From: JAWLBW01 sp041687475
GTDB taxonomy: Bacteria > J088 > JAWLBW01
Length of the DNA stretch: 18,287 bases
Reading direction: 5' to 3'
Assembly: GCA_041687475.1 (NCBI GenBank)
Contig: JAWLBW010000060.1
Coordinates: 1 to 18,287 of the forward strand
The notes under the pieces are model-generated. The model was given only the letters and a program-made list of their open reading frames with translations, made no database searches and had not been told where the DNA came from. A program made the position numbers and the translations under genes. How positions within the stretch are numbered: position 1 is the stretch's first letter; the number at the start of each line of letters is the position of its first letter. Below, in pieces: positions 1 through 7,128 of the stretch.

Positions 1-876
1 CATGAACACCTGCCGGTAACCATCATCGGCGGTGGGTCGAACCTGCTTGTGCGCGACGGCGGTATTCCGGGGCTTGTCGTCAGTCTGCGCAAGGGTTTCA
101 ACGTGTTCGAGGCCAAGGCGCTGGGCGAAGAGCAGGGCGTCATCGACGCCGAGTCTTTTTCCGACGACCCCTACGATACGTCGGTGGTCGAGGGGCAGCG
201 AGCGTACCCCAACGGCGCCGAGGTGTATGTCGAAGCCGGCTATCCGCTGCCGAAACTGGTGCGCTTCTGCAATGCCAACGGCTTGCAGGGGCTTGTGTCC
301 TGTGCGGGCGTTCCCGGTACGGTGGGCGGCGCGGTGCGCATGAATGCCGGATCGGCCAGGGAATTCATCGGCGATTCGATTGTGGCCGTCGACGTCATGC
401 GACCCAGCGGCAGGTTGAAACGGTTGGAAGGCGAACAGCTGAATTTCGCCTATCGCGACAGTCGACTGGCCAAGGACGACATCATCATCGGCGTGGTCAT
501 GCGGCTGAAACCGGGCGATCCGGCGGCCCTGCAGAAGGCGACGGCGGCGGCCATCAAGCGACGGAAAGATACGCAGCCGCTCACCATGCCCAATGCAGGA
601 TCGATATTCAAGAACCCGCCGGGCGAGTCGGCGGGCCGGCTCATCGAGCATGCGGGCCTGAAGGGTGTGCGCGTACGCGGTGCGCAGATTTCCGAGATAC
701 ACGCCAACTTCATCGTGAACGTAGGCGGAGCGACGGCGCGCGACGTGCAGGCGCTAATCAAAATGATGCGTGACAAGGTCAAGGACGACAGCAAGGTGTC
801 GCTGGAGCTCGAGGTGAAGCTACTCGGGGTCGAGCAGACGGATCCGGCCGCCCCGCGGCCGCCGGAGGAGGTATGA
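1..876 (+). CDS. murB: UDP-N-acetylenolpyruvoylglucosamine reductase MurB (5'-truncated by window edge)
   Basis: MurB reduces UDP-GlcNAc-enolpyruvate to UDP-MurNAc with NADPH and FAD, in the cytoplasm, as a committed step of peptidoglycan synthesis. The frame is open from base 1, so the true start lies upstream; 291 residues are visible. Visible residues 10-16 read GGGSNLL, the FAD-binding loop. SCAGVPGTVGGA follows, then YRDSRL (about 151-156), and PNAGSIFKNP with the presumed proton-donor Ser near visible residue 201. The C-terminal SEIHANFIVN and LELEVKLLG stretches are also MurB-typical, and YRDSR plus HANFIVN suggests the shorter type II form. A GTG at 49 lies inside the FAD loop and cannot be the start. 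Unusually, about 45 residues, many acidic, separate the RKGFN segment from VEAGYPLPKL. The gene ends one base pair before ddl. Family assignment is secure. Confidence 0.95.
   Translation, partial: HEHLPVTIIGGGSNLLVRDGGIPGLVVSLRKGFNVFEAKALGEEQGVIDAESFSDDPYDTSVVEGQRAYPNGAEVYVEAGYPLPKLVRFCNANGLQGLVSCAGVPGTVGGAVRMNAGSAREFIGDSIVAVDVMRPSGRLKRLEGEQLNFAYRDSRLAKDDIIIGVVMRLKPGDPAALQKATAAAIKRRKDTQPLTMPNAGSIFKNPPGESAGRLIEHAGLKGVRVRGAQISEIHANFIVNVGGATARDVQALIKMMRDKVKDDSKVSLELEVKLLGVEQTDPAAPRPPEEV
864..872 (+). promoter_or_regulatory. Strong ribosome binding site for ddl
   Basis: GGAGGAGGT, close to a full match to the anti-Shine-Dalgarno complement, lies inside the last murB codons, 4 bases before ATG 877. 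It decides between two nearby ATGs: the one at 873 is out of frame and too close. Confidence 0.7.
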
Positions 877-1797
877 ATGGATAACGAAATCTGCGTCGGC
901 GTACTCATGGGGGGGCTGAGCAGCGAACGCGAGGTCAGCCTTCGGTCGGGCGCCGCGGTAAAGGCGGCCCTTGAACGCCGCGGTTACCGAACGGTGGCCA
1001 TTGACGTGCAGGAAGACATTGCCGAAGTGCTGCACAGGGAGAAACCCGATGTTGCCTTCGTGGCGCTGCATGGCCGCTTCGGCGAAGACGGCGCCATTCA
1101 GGGGTTGCTCGAGGTGCTGCGAATTCCCTATACCGGCTCCGGCGTCGCCGCAAGTGCCGTGGCCATGGACAAGCTTCTTTCCAAGCGCCTGTTCATGCAG
1201 GAGGCCATACCGGTCGCCCCCTACCACGTCGTACGCTTCAACGAGCTTGAAGAGGCTGCGGGCCTGCGTCCCTCCTTCGGCTTTCCGGTGGTCGTAAAGC
1301 CCCGGGCCGAGGGTTCGAGCGTGGGCGTGAGCCTCGTGCGTTCGCAGGAGCAGATGGCGAGCGCCCTGGAAAGCGCCTTTCACTACGACAGTACGGTGCT
1401 CATCGAGAAGTTCGTCGGGGGACGCGAGATTCACATCGGCGTGCTCGAGCGCCACGTGCTGGGCGCTGTCGAAGTGCGCACGGCCAACGAGTTCTACGAT
1501 TACGAAGCGAAGTACACCGCCGGTAAGACCCAGTACACCATTGCCCCCGACCTTCCCGACGGCGCCTTCGAGCAGATGGCATCTTATGCGGTACGGGCCC
1601 TCGAGGCGTTCGGTTGCGAAGGGGCCGCCCGGGTCGACTTCATTCTGGCCGACGATGGGGTGCCCTTCGTGCTGGAAATCAATACGTTGCCGGGCATGAC
1701 CGAATTGAGCCTGTTGCCGAAGACGGCCGAGCAGGCGGGCATGTCATTCGACGATCTGGTCGAAAACATTCTGTTGGGGGCACGGCTCAAACTGTGA
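877..1797 (+). CDS. ddl: D-alanine--D-alanine ligase
   Basis: This ATP-grasp ligase joins two D-alanines for the peptidoglycan stem peptide. It has 306 residues, the usual length of DdlB-type enzymes. GGLSSEREVSLRSG (residues 12-25) carries the N-terminal Glu that binds the first D-Ala. ALHGRFGEDGAIQG (63-76) is highly conserved. The central ATP-grasp strand reads VVVKPRAEGSSVGVS (138-152). FYDYEAKYTAG (207-217) contains the active-site Tyr, and ARVDF with EINTLPGMTELS (268-279) holds the Mg-binding acidic and Asn residues. The start is ATG 877, immediately after the murB stop and behind a near-perfect GGAGGAGGT ribosome site at 864-872. The stop overlaps the GTG start of ftsQ. This position between murB and ftsQ is standard for the dcw cluster. 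Confidence 0.96.
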   Translation: MDNEICVGVLMGGLSSEREVSLRSGAAVKAALERRGYRTVAIDVQEDIAEVLHREKPDVAFVALHGRFGEDGAIQGLLEVLRIPYTGSGVAASAVAMDKLLSKRLFMQEAIPVAPYHVVRFNELEEAAGLRPSFGFPVVVKPRAEGSSVGVSLVRSQEQMASALESAFHYDSTVLIEKFVGGREIHIGVLERHVLGAVEVRTANEFYDYEAKYTAGKTQYTIAPDLPDGAFEQMASYAVRALEAFGCEGAARVDFILADDGVPFVLEINTLPGMTELSLLPKTAEQAGMSFDDLVENILLGARLKL

Positions 1798-2576
1798 AGC
1801 GCAGGAGTTCGCGATACGCGCGCAAGCGCAGGCCCGCGGTCAAGTGGCGCGAGGTCGGGCGGCAGGTTTTCTGGGCCGGCTGCCTCACCGTGATCGTCGG
1901 CGCGCTCTCGGGCGGCATCTGGTTCACCTGGCGGCAGGTACTCGAGTCGGGGGCCATCGACCTGCGAGAGATCGAGGTCTTCGGCGCCAGACGGGTGGGC
2001 AGCGAGCTGGGGCAGTATCTGCAGTTGGGTCACGGTACGCCGCTCAGTCGAATCGACACCGACGTGGTCAGAATGCGATTGGAAAAACACCCCTGGGTGC
2101 GCAGCGCCGAGGTCGAAAAGCATTTTCCCCATCGCCTGACCCTGCGCATCGTCGAGCGTGAACCGGCCCTGCTGCACCTGACGCGGCGCCTGTATGTCGT
2201 CGATACGGAAGGGGTCTGGGTAAAAGCCTGGGAGCCCGACGACGCCATTGACCTGCCGGTGGTGACCGGCGTGCAACCGGTGCCCGTGACCGAGGCCACA
2301 GGCGTCCTGCGCGACCTGGCCTCGTTCGTCGAATACTGGGATGCGCCGACCAGCCCGGTCCGGGTCGGCGAGGTTCACTACGCGGGCGCCGGCGAAGTCT
2401 GGGTGTACCCGATGGACCACGGCCCCCTGCTGCATCTTCCGCTTGATGCGGGGCTTTGGCCCCAGGCGCGGGCCCGCCTGGGAAGAGTTCTTGAAGAAGC
2501 TCGACGAATCGGCCTCGAGCTTCAGGTAATCGATTTGCTGTATCCGGACCGAGCGGTCGCGAGACGGAAGACGTGA
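1794..2576 (+). CDS. ftsQ: Cell division protein FtsQ (POTRA-domain divisome protein)
   Basis: FtsQ is a bitopic inner-membrane protein that bridges early and late divisome components with FtsB/FtsL. The product from GTG 1794 has 260 residues. It has a very basic cytoplasmic tail (residues 1-22), one membrane segment at about 24-46, a POTRA domain at about 55-124 (IDLREIEVFGARRV up to LRIVEREPAL), and the FtsQ C-terminal beta domain to about 250. I chose GTG 1794 because it overlaps the ddl stop (GTGA), suggesting translational coupling, and because upstream residues in this frame overlap ddl and have no FtsQ character. A G-run at 1776-1780 is a weak, distant ribosome site. Sequence identity in this family is low; the call rests on architecture plus position between ddl and ftsA, which is decisive. 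Confidence 0.9.
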   Translation: MKRRSSRYARKRRPAVKWREVGRQVFWAGCLTVIVGALSGGIWFTWRQVLESGAIDLREIEVFGARRVGSELGQYLQLGHGTPLSRIDTDVVRMRLEKHPWVRSAEVEKHFPHRLTLRIVEREPALLHLTRRLYVVDTEGVWVKAWEPDDAIDLPVVTGVQPVPVTEATGVLRDLASFVEYWDAPTSPVRVGEVHYAGAGEVWVYPMDHGPLLHLPLDAGLWPQARARLGRVLEEARRIGLELQVIDLLYPDRAVARRKT

Positions 2577-2594
2577 GATCCGTACGGAGTAGCC

Positions 2595-3851
2595 ATGAGT
2601 AAGAAGGAAAGTCAGGTGGTCGTCGGACTCGATATCGGCACCACCAAAATCTGCGCCATCGTCGGCGAAATCACCGAAGAGGGCATCGATATCATCGGTA
2701 TCGGTCATACGCCTTCGAAGGGGTTGCGCAAGGGTGTCGTCGTCAACATCGAGTCGACCGTGCAGTCGATCAAGAAGGCGGTCGAAGAGGCCGAGATCAT
2801 GAGCGGACGCGAGATTCGTGAAGTGTACGCCGGCATCGCGGGCGGCCACATTCGCGGGCTCAACAGCCACGGCGTGATTGCCGTCAAGGACGGCGAGGTC
2901 AAGGAAACCGACGTGCGCCGGGTCATCGACGCCGCCTGCGCCGTGGCCATTCCCATGGACCGCGAGGTCATTCACATCATTCCCCAGGAATTCGTCATCG
3001 ACGGCCAGGACGGCATCAAGGAGCCGCTGGGCATGAGCGGCGTACGGCTCGAATCGAAGGTGCACATCGTGACCGGTGCGGTCACCAGCGCCCAGAACAT
3101 CGTGAAATGCGCCAACCGGGCGGGTCTCGATGTGGCCGACATCATTCTCGAGCCCCTGGCCAGCGCCGACGCGGTGCTTGCGTCCGACGAAAAGGAGCTG
3201 GGGGTCGCCCTGATCGACATCGGCGGCGGCACGACCGATCTGGCCATCTTCCACGGCGGCAGCATCAAGTACACCAGCGTCATTTCCGTTGGGGGAAATC
3301 ACATTACCAACGACATTGCCGTGGGGTTGCGCACGCCCATGGGCGAGGCCGACCGCATCAAGCACAAGTACGGCTGCGCCATGGCCGCCCTGGTGAAGAA
3401 GGACGAGACCATCGAGGTGCCCACGGTGGCCGGACGCGAGCCGCGCACCCTGCCGCGCCAGATGCTGGCCGAGTTCATCGAGCCGCGGGTCGAGGAAATT
3501 CTTGAGCTTGTGCGCCAGGAAATCGCCAACAGCGGTTACGCCGAGCTCATGGCCGGCGGCGTGGTCATTACCGGGGGAGCGAGCATACTTGAGGGCTTCC
3601 CCGAACTGGCCGAGCAGATTTTCGGCTTGCCGGTGCGCCGGGGCGTACCGCGCTCGCAATATGTCGGCGGCCTGCGCGACGTGGTAAGCAGCCCCATGTT
3701 CGCCACCTCGGTCGGCCTTGTACTGTACGGCGCCCGTCAGGAAATGGGCCGCAACGGGCCGCCGAAAAAATTCGGCATTCGCGACGAACACATTTATGAC
3801 CGGCTTATCAAGCGAATGCGGGGATGGTTCACCGAGTTTTTCGGCCTGTGA
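2595..3851 (+). CDS. ftsA: Cell division protein FtsA (actin-like FtsZ membrane anchor)
   Basis: FtsA is an actin-fold ATPase that tethers FtsZ filaments to the inner membrane and recruits later division proteins. It has 418 residues, normal for the family. The first phosphate loop is VVVGLDIGTTKICAIVGE (8-25). The 1C subdomain, characteristic of FtsA, lies near 85-165. The second phosphate loop is ALIDIGGGTTDLAIF (205-219), and the adenosine motif is GGVVITGGASILEGF (321-335). The C-terminal YDRLIKRMRGWFTEFFGL (401-418) is a classic amphipathic membrane-targeting helix. ATG 2595 has GGAG at about 2586. The gap to ftsQ is 18 bases, and the ftsZ leader follows the stop directly. Assignment is certain. 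Confidence 0.97.
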   Translation: MSKKESQVVVGLDIGTTKICAIVGEITEEGIDIIGIGHTPSKGLRKGVVVNIESTVQSIKKAVEEAEIMSGREIREVYAGIAGGHIRGLNSHGVIAVKDGEVKETDVRRVIDAACAVAIPMDREVIHIIPQEFVIDGQDGIKEPLGMSGVRLESKVHIVTGAVTSAQNIVKCANRAGLDVADIILEPLASADAVLASDEKELGVALIDIGGGTTDLAIFHGGSIKYTSVISVGGNHITNDIAVGLRTPMGEADRIKHKYGCAMAALVKKDETIEVPTVAGREPRTLPRQMLAEFIEPRVEEILELVRQEIANSGYAELMAGGVVITGGASILEGFPELAEQIFGLPVRRGVPRSQYVGGLRDVVSSPMFATSVGLVLYGARQEMGRNGPPKKFGIRDEHIYDRLIKRMRGWFTEFFGL

Positions 3852-3984
3852 GGGTAATCCCATGCAGATTAACCTTCCGCTCGGCGGCGGGCGGCTACCA
3901 ATCATGATGCAGATGCAGAACCCCGAAGGCGGCGCCTCTATGTCAGGGCCACAGTCGGCGGAAACTTTTTCGAGGGAGAGTTCG
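3852..3984 (+). promoter_or_regulatory. ftsZ leader with competing in-frame starts
   Basis: This 133-base stretch between ftsA and the preferred ftsZ start contains ATGs in the ftsZ frame at 3862, 3904, 3907, 3913 and 3942. Only 3862 has a convincing ribosome site (GAGGGT at 3850-3855). Codon choice is atypical and the encoded residues are low in structure, so it is either an untranslated leader or a 41-residue N-terminal extension. No internal promoter was clear. Confidence 0.4.
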
Positions 3985-5214
3985 ATGTACGAATTGGACG
4001 AAGCAATGGACCGGGCGAAAATCATCGTCGTAGGCGTGGGCGGCGCCGGCGGCAATGCGCTCAACACCATGATCATGTCGGAGCTCGACGGCGTCGAGTT
4101 CATGGTGGCCAATACCGATGCGCAGGCGCTGCGGCACTCGCGGGCGGTTACGAAGATTCAACTGGGGCCCAACCTGACCAAGGGGCTGGGGGCCGGATCG
4201 AATCCTGAAGTGGGCCGTCAGGCCGCGCTGGAAGAGCGAGAACGCATTGCCGAGCTGCTCGATGGGGCCGACATGGTCTTCGTGACCGCCGGCATGGGCG
4301 GGGGCACGGGTACGGGCGCGGCGCCCGTCATCGCGCAGATTGCCCGCGAGGTCAAGGCGCTGACGGTGGGCGTGGTCACCCGCCCCTTCCTCATTGAAGG
4401 AAAGCAGCGGCGCAACTCGGCCGAGGAAGGTCTGCGTCACATGCAGAACTCGGTCGACAGCCTCATCGTGATTCCCAACGACCGGTTGCTCGCCCACGGC
4501 GGCAAGAAGCTCACGCTCAAGGACAGCTTCGCGCTTGCCGACAGCGTGTTGTATCAGGCCGTTCGCGGTATCAGCGACATCATTCAGGTACCCGGCATGA
4601 TCAACGTCGACTTCGCCGACGTGCAGACCGTCATGCTGAACCAGGGCCTCGCGCTCATGGGTGTCGGCGAAGGCCATGGCGAGACCCGCGCCAGCGTGGC
4701 TGCCGAAGCGGCCATGAGCTCGCCGCTGCTCGACAATGTCAACATCAAGGGCGCCCGCGGCGTGCTGGTCAACATTACCGCACCCAGCACCTTCGGCATG
4801 GACGAGTTCGAAACGGCGCTTTCGATCATTCAGGAAGAGGCGCACGAAGACGTGCTCTTCAAATTCGGCGTGGTCTTCGACGAAAACCTGCAGGACACCA
4901 TTCGGGTTACGGTCATCGCGACCGGGTTCGACAACGTTACCGCGGCCCGTCAACAGCAGGCCAAGGTCGCCAATCTGCGAACGGCTGCCGGCGCTTCGAC
5001 CTGGGGCGTCAGCGGTGGCGCCGCCGCGCAGGCTGCCACCCGCGTGGGCACGACGACGACACGTGAAGCCGCGCCTGCCGCGGTCGTGCGTTCCGAACGC
5101 GACTTCCAGGTGCCCGACAAGGTCGCGCGTCACGAACAGCTCGGTCGGGTCGCCCACGATGAATGGGCCGACGAATTCGACGTTCCCGCCTGGTTGCGGA
5201 AGCAGCGTGATTGA
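3985..5214 (+). CDS. ftsZ: Cell division protein FtsZ (tubulin-like GTPase)
   Basis: FtsZ polymerises into the cytokinetic ring. From ATG 3985 it has 409 residues. The N-terminal nucleotide site reads VVGVGGAGGNALNTMI (15-30), the tubulin signature GGGTGTG lies at 105-111, and the synergy loop NVDFADVQ (207-214) provides the catalytic aspartates. A variable linker follows about residue 330. The conserved C-terminal peptide DEFDVPAWLRKQ (396-407), which binds FtsA, closes the protein. I chose 3985 because GAGGGAGAG (3972-3980) is well spaced and the protein then begins just before the Rossmann strand. An alternative start at 3862 (behind GAGGGT) would add 41 residues, but the codons there (CTA, CCA, TCT, TCA, ACT, AGG, AGT) are unlike those of this genome's genes, so I read 3852-3984 as leader. 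Confidence 0.96.
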   Translation: MYELDEAMDRAKIIVVGVGGAGGNALNTMIMSELDGVEFMVANTDAQALRHSRAVTKIQLGPNLTKGLGAGSNPEVGRQAALEERERIAELLDGADMVFVTAGMGGGTGTGAAPVIAQIAREVKALTVGVVTRPFLIEGKQRRNSAEEGLRHMQNSVDSLIVIPNDRLLAHGGKKLTLKDSFALADSVLYQAVRGISDIIQVPGMINVDFADVQTVMLNQGLALMGVGEGHGETRASVAAEAAMSSPLLDNVNIKGARGVLVNITAPSTFGMDEFETALSIIQEEAHEDVLFKFGVVFDENLQDTIRVTVIATGFDNVTAARQQQAKVANLRTAAGASTWGVSGGAAAQAATRVGTTTTREAAPAAVVRSERDFQVPDKVARHEQLGRVAHDEWADEFDVPAWLRKQRD

Positions 5215-5257
5215 GATGGGCCGTATTCAGCATTCGCAGAAAGAGGAAGGAATCACC

Positions 5258-5470
5258 ATGAAAACGCGTGTTACAAGCGTTCGCCTTCAGGAGACGACAC
5301 TCCGCTCACTGCGGCAGTATTGCCAGAGTCACGGCCTGAAGGTGGGCCACTTCGTCGAACAGGCGGTACGCGAGCGGCTCGATCTGCTCAAACGCAACCC
5401 GGCCGCCAACGGCATCAACTCGGCCCTGCTCGAAGACCTTGTCGAGCAATTGAAGCGCCTGGGCGGCTGA
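5258..5470 (+). CDS. Small ribbon-helix-helix-like protein downstream of ftsZ
   Basis: This is a 70-residue protein of unknown specific function. Residues 5-11 (VTSVRLQ) would form the DNA-contacting beta strand. Residues 12-26 would form helix A and 28-47 (KVGHFVEQAVRERLDLLKRN) helix B, with G-L-K-V-G at the turn. This is the CopG/Arc/MetJ-type ribbon-helix-helix pattern, which normally acts as a dimer on operator DNA. A second short helix, INSALLEDLVEQLKRL (53-68), could mediate oligomerisation. ATG 5258 has the purine-rich AAGAGGAAGG (5241-5250) at good spacing. It begins 43 bases after the ftsZ stop with no terminator seen between, so cotranscription is likely. No toxin partner lies next to it. 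Its last 56 bases overlap the convergent gene on the other strand. The fold is inferred from sequence pattern only. Confidence 0.75.
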   Translation: MKTRVTSVRLQETTLRSLRQYCQSHGLKVGHFVEQAVRERLDLLKRNPAANGINSALLEDLVEQLKRLGG

Positions 5471-6686
5471 GCGACGGGTCGTTCGTTCTTCGCCAGCCGT
5501 CGGGCAGCTCGACGGGCTGGGGCTTGAGCGCATGTTCGTTGTTCCAGAGCGGCAGCATGCGCTGGGCGTTCCAGTCGGCGCGCATGCCCGGCTGCGGAGG
5601 CGTGTGGTCGGGGCTGAAGATGTTGATGATGAACGGGTTGGTGAACACGCTTCGCTGACCGGCGAAAAAGGGCAGCTTCAGCCACGACAGCTCGGGGTTG
5701 GCTTCGGCGTCGAGCCGCTCGGGTTCGGGCAGCACGACCACCTGAAAGTCTTCGGGGGCGATGAAACGTTGGGGCCGTGAGGTATCGTCGTACGGACGCA
5801 GGCCTGCGACACCGCCGCCTGCCCCCGGATAGAGGGCGGGTAGCGGGTAGCTGCCGCCGCTGTACGAGCCTTCGAAGGCCAGAAATCGGCTGTGTCCGCC
5901 GGCGAAAACCATCACGTGGTCGCCCGGGCTTTGTTCCGTCTGCACGCGCATGACGGTTTCGGGCTCGTGCATGTAGGCGTGAAAGAAGTACTGGTAGCCC
6001 ACCGGCTTGAATTCGCCCAGGTTGTCGGCGGTCAGCGAGTCAGGCCCCTTCAGAATGATGTTGATGTGCTCCCAGTCGCCTTCATGGCGGTTGATCCAGT
6101 CATCGAAGGGGTAGTAGAACCAGTACTGGATACCGAGCAGTCCCTCTGCCCGGTTGTACCAGAACACATGGGCGTACTGGGTGGGCGGATAGGGGGTGTC
6201 GACAGGGGCAAGCCCGTCGGCGGCCCCCATGATGTCGCGCCAGCGATGCAGCCAGCCGGTTACCCCGTCTGATTTCCGGTCGTCGCCCGGGGCGTCGATC
6301 CAATACTCGATGGCGTTGCCTTCGCCGTCTTCCCGCGGCAGGTCAGCCCAGGCCTCGCTGGCCAAGGCCTGATTGGCAAAGGCCACATACTCCCGAACGA
6401 CTTTTCCCGTCCGGGCCACGACCCGCCCAATCAGATTGGCGCCGTCGTGCCAGGTGTAATCGATGGCCGTGGGCCAGATATCGGGTTCGGCGAAGGCCAT
6501 GGCCGGGTTGTACCGTTCGGCCAGTTCCTGCAGCATCGGCAGCTGTTCTTCGGTTTCGGCCAGGGCCTCGGGGGCGGCGTGCTGTTTCCAACTGGCCGCC
6601 TCGAGGGCACTGAGGTCGTTGAGGGTGCCCTTGCCGCCCGAGACGGCGAAGGCGAGGCTGACGATGATGAGAAGGCGATGAATCAT
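5415..6686 (-). CDS. Predicted exported protein with HEGDWEH motif (Vps62-like), function unknown
   Basis: The 423-residue product starts with a short signal peptide (MIHRLLIIVSLAFAVSGG), without a lipobox Cys, so it is probably periplasmic or secreted. The central block carries AHVFWYNRAEGLLGIQYWFY (172-191), then NRHEGDWEHINIIL (199-212), and later GDHVMVFAGGHSRFLAFEGS (255-274). An aromatic YWFYYPF segment followed by H-x-G-D-W-E-H is reminiscent of Vps62/DUF946-type proteins and more loosely of the GHRHDWE motif of NPP1 necrosis-inducing proteins; in the latter, His/Asp/Glu bind a metal. I recognise no enzyme family with certainty. ATG 6686 was chosen because it begins the signal sequence; upstream residues in frame are not leader-like. 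The ribosome site is weak (GAGAG nearly adjacent). The C-terminal tail (about 390-423) is Arg/Ser-rich and runs antisense into the ftsZ-linked small gene. No terminator is seen at its end. Confidence 0.8.
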   Translation of the reverse strand: MIHRLLIIVSLAFAVSGGKGTLNDLSALEAASWKQHAAPEALAETEEQLPMLQELAERYNPAMAFAEPDIWPTAIDYTWHDGANLIGRVVARTGKVVREYVAFANQALASEAWADLPREDGEGNAIEYWIDAPGDDRKSDGVTGWLHRWRDIMGAADGLAPVDTPYPPTQYAHVFWYNRAEGLLGIQYWFYYPFDDWINRHEGDWEHINIILKGPDSLTADNLGEFKPVGYQYFFHAYMHEPETVMRVQTEQSPGDHVMVFAGGHSRFLAFEGSYSGGSYPLPALYPGAGGGVAGLRPYDDTSRPQRFIAPEDFQVVVLPEPERLDAEANPELSWLKLPFFAGQRSVFTNPFIINIFSPDHTPPQPGMRADWNAQRMLPLWNNEHALKPQPVELPDGWRRTNDPSLSRPGASIARQGLRAGPS

Positions 6687-7073
6687 ACTCTCTGGGGGAA
6701 AGTCGTGGGCGCGACCGAAGACCGCGAAGCGGGCACGAAGGCGTGAAACCGTCGGGCCGCTGCCTGGTTCCTGATTTTCGGGGAAGCTAGTTCTACCACG
6801 CATCCAACGCCGGCCACAAGATTCGAAGGCTCGCTTTCCGAAGCGGTTCCACTTTCCGCTCAAACGTTGTTAAATGGAAACAGAAGCCCGCCGCTTTGTG
6901 GGTTGCCTGTCTCATCTGACGGGGCTTTCCGTTACGGTAGGGGTGGTTCCGAGGTTAAGGTAGAGCATGGAGTTGCACCGGGAAGTTTTCGGCTGCGGGC
7001 GCGCGCCCGGGGCGAGTCCGGTTGGAACACGGAAATGCCGCCGGAAGGGTCGAGGCTCGCTACGTGAAGGACT
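6687..7073. other. Intergenic region between divergent genes
   Basis: This stretch separates the minus-strand exported-protein gene from the inositol-lipid operon. I find no credible gene: the short open frame at 6867-7067 has Arg/Gly/Pro-rich, non-coding-like composition. It holds the weak minus-strand promoter candidate and a perfect 14-base palindrome at 6996-7009 (CGGGCGCGCGCCCG), about 65 bases upstream of the ino1 -35. No tRNA or obvious RNA fold was recognised. Confidence 0.5.
6790..6819 (-). promoter_or_regulatory. Candidate promoter for the exported-protein gene
   Basis: On the minus strand TTGTGG (6814-6819) and TAGAAC (6790-6795) are 18 bases apart, with TG one base upstream of the -10 (extended -10 form). 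Each hexamer matches about four of six consensus positions. The leader would be about 100 bases. Weak evidence. Confidence 0.3.
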
Positions 7074-7102
7074 TTGACCTTTCTTGTCGAAAATGCTAGA
7101 GT
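7074..7102 (+). promoter_or_regulatory. Sigma70-type promoter of the inositol-lipid operon
   Basis: TTGACC (7074-7079) and TAGAGT (7097-7102) are separated by exactly 17 bases. Transcription would start near 7109, leaving a short leader that carries AAGGGG (7116-7121), the ribosome site for ATG 7129. Confidence 0.65.
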
Positions 7103-7128
7103 TGTCTTAAACAACAAGGGGCGCTTTG

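Noticed and set aside
1584..4112. Minus-strand open frame of about 840 codons opposite ddl, ftsQ and ftsA
   Set aside because: It lies entirely opposite well-identified genes. Its His/Asp/Gly/Ala-rich composition is the typical antisense reading of G+C-rich codons, and it has no recognisable domain.
6867..7067. 66-codon open frame in the gap before ino1
   Set aside because: It has no good ribosome site and an Arg/Gly/Pro-rich composition expected from non-coding G+C-rich DNA, so it is treated as intergenic.
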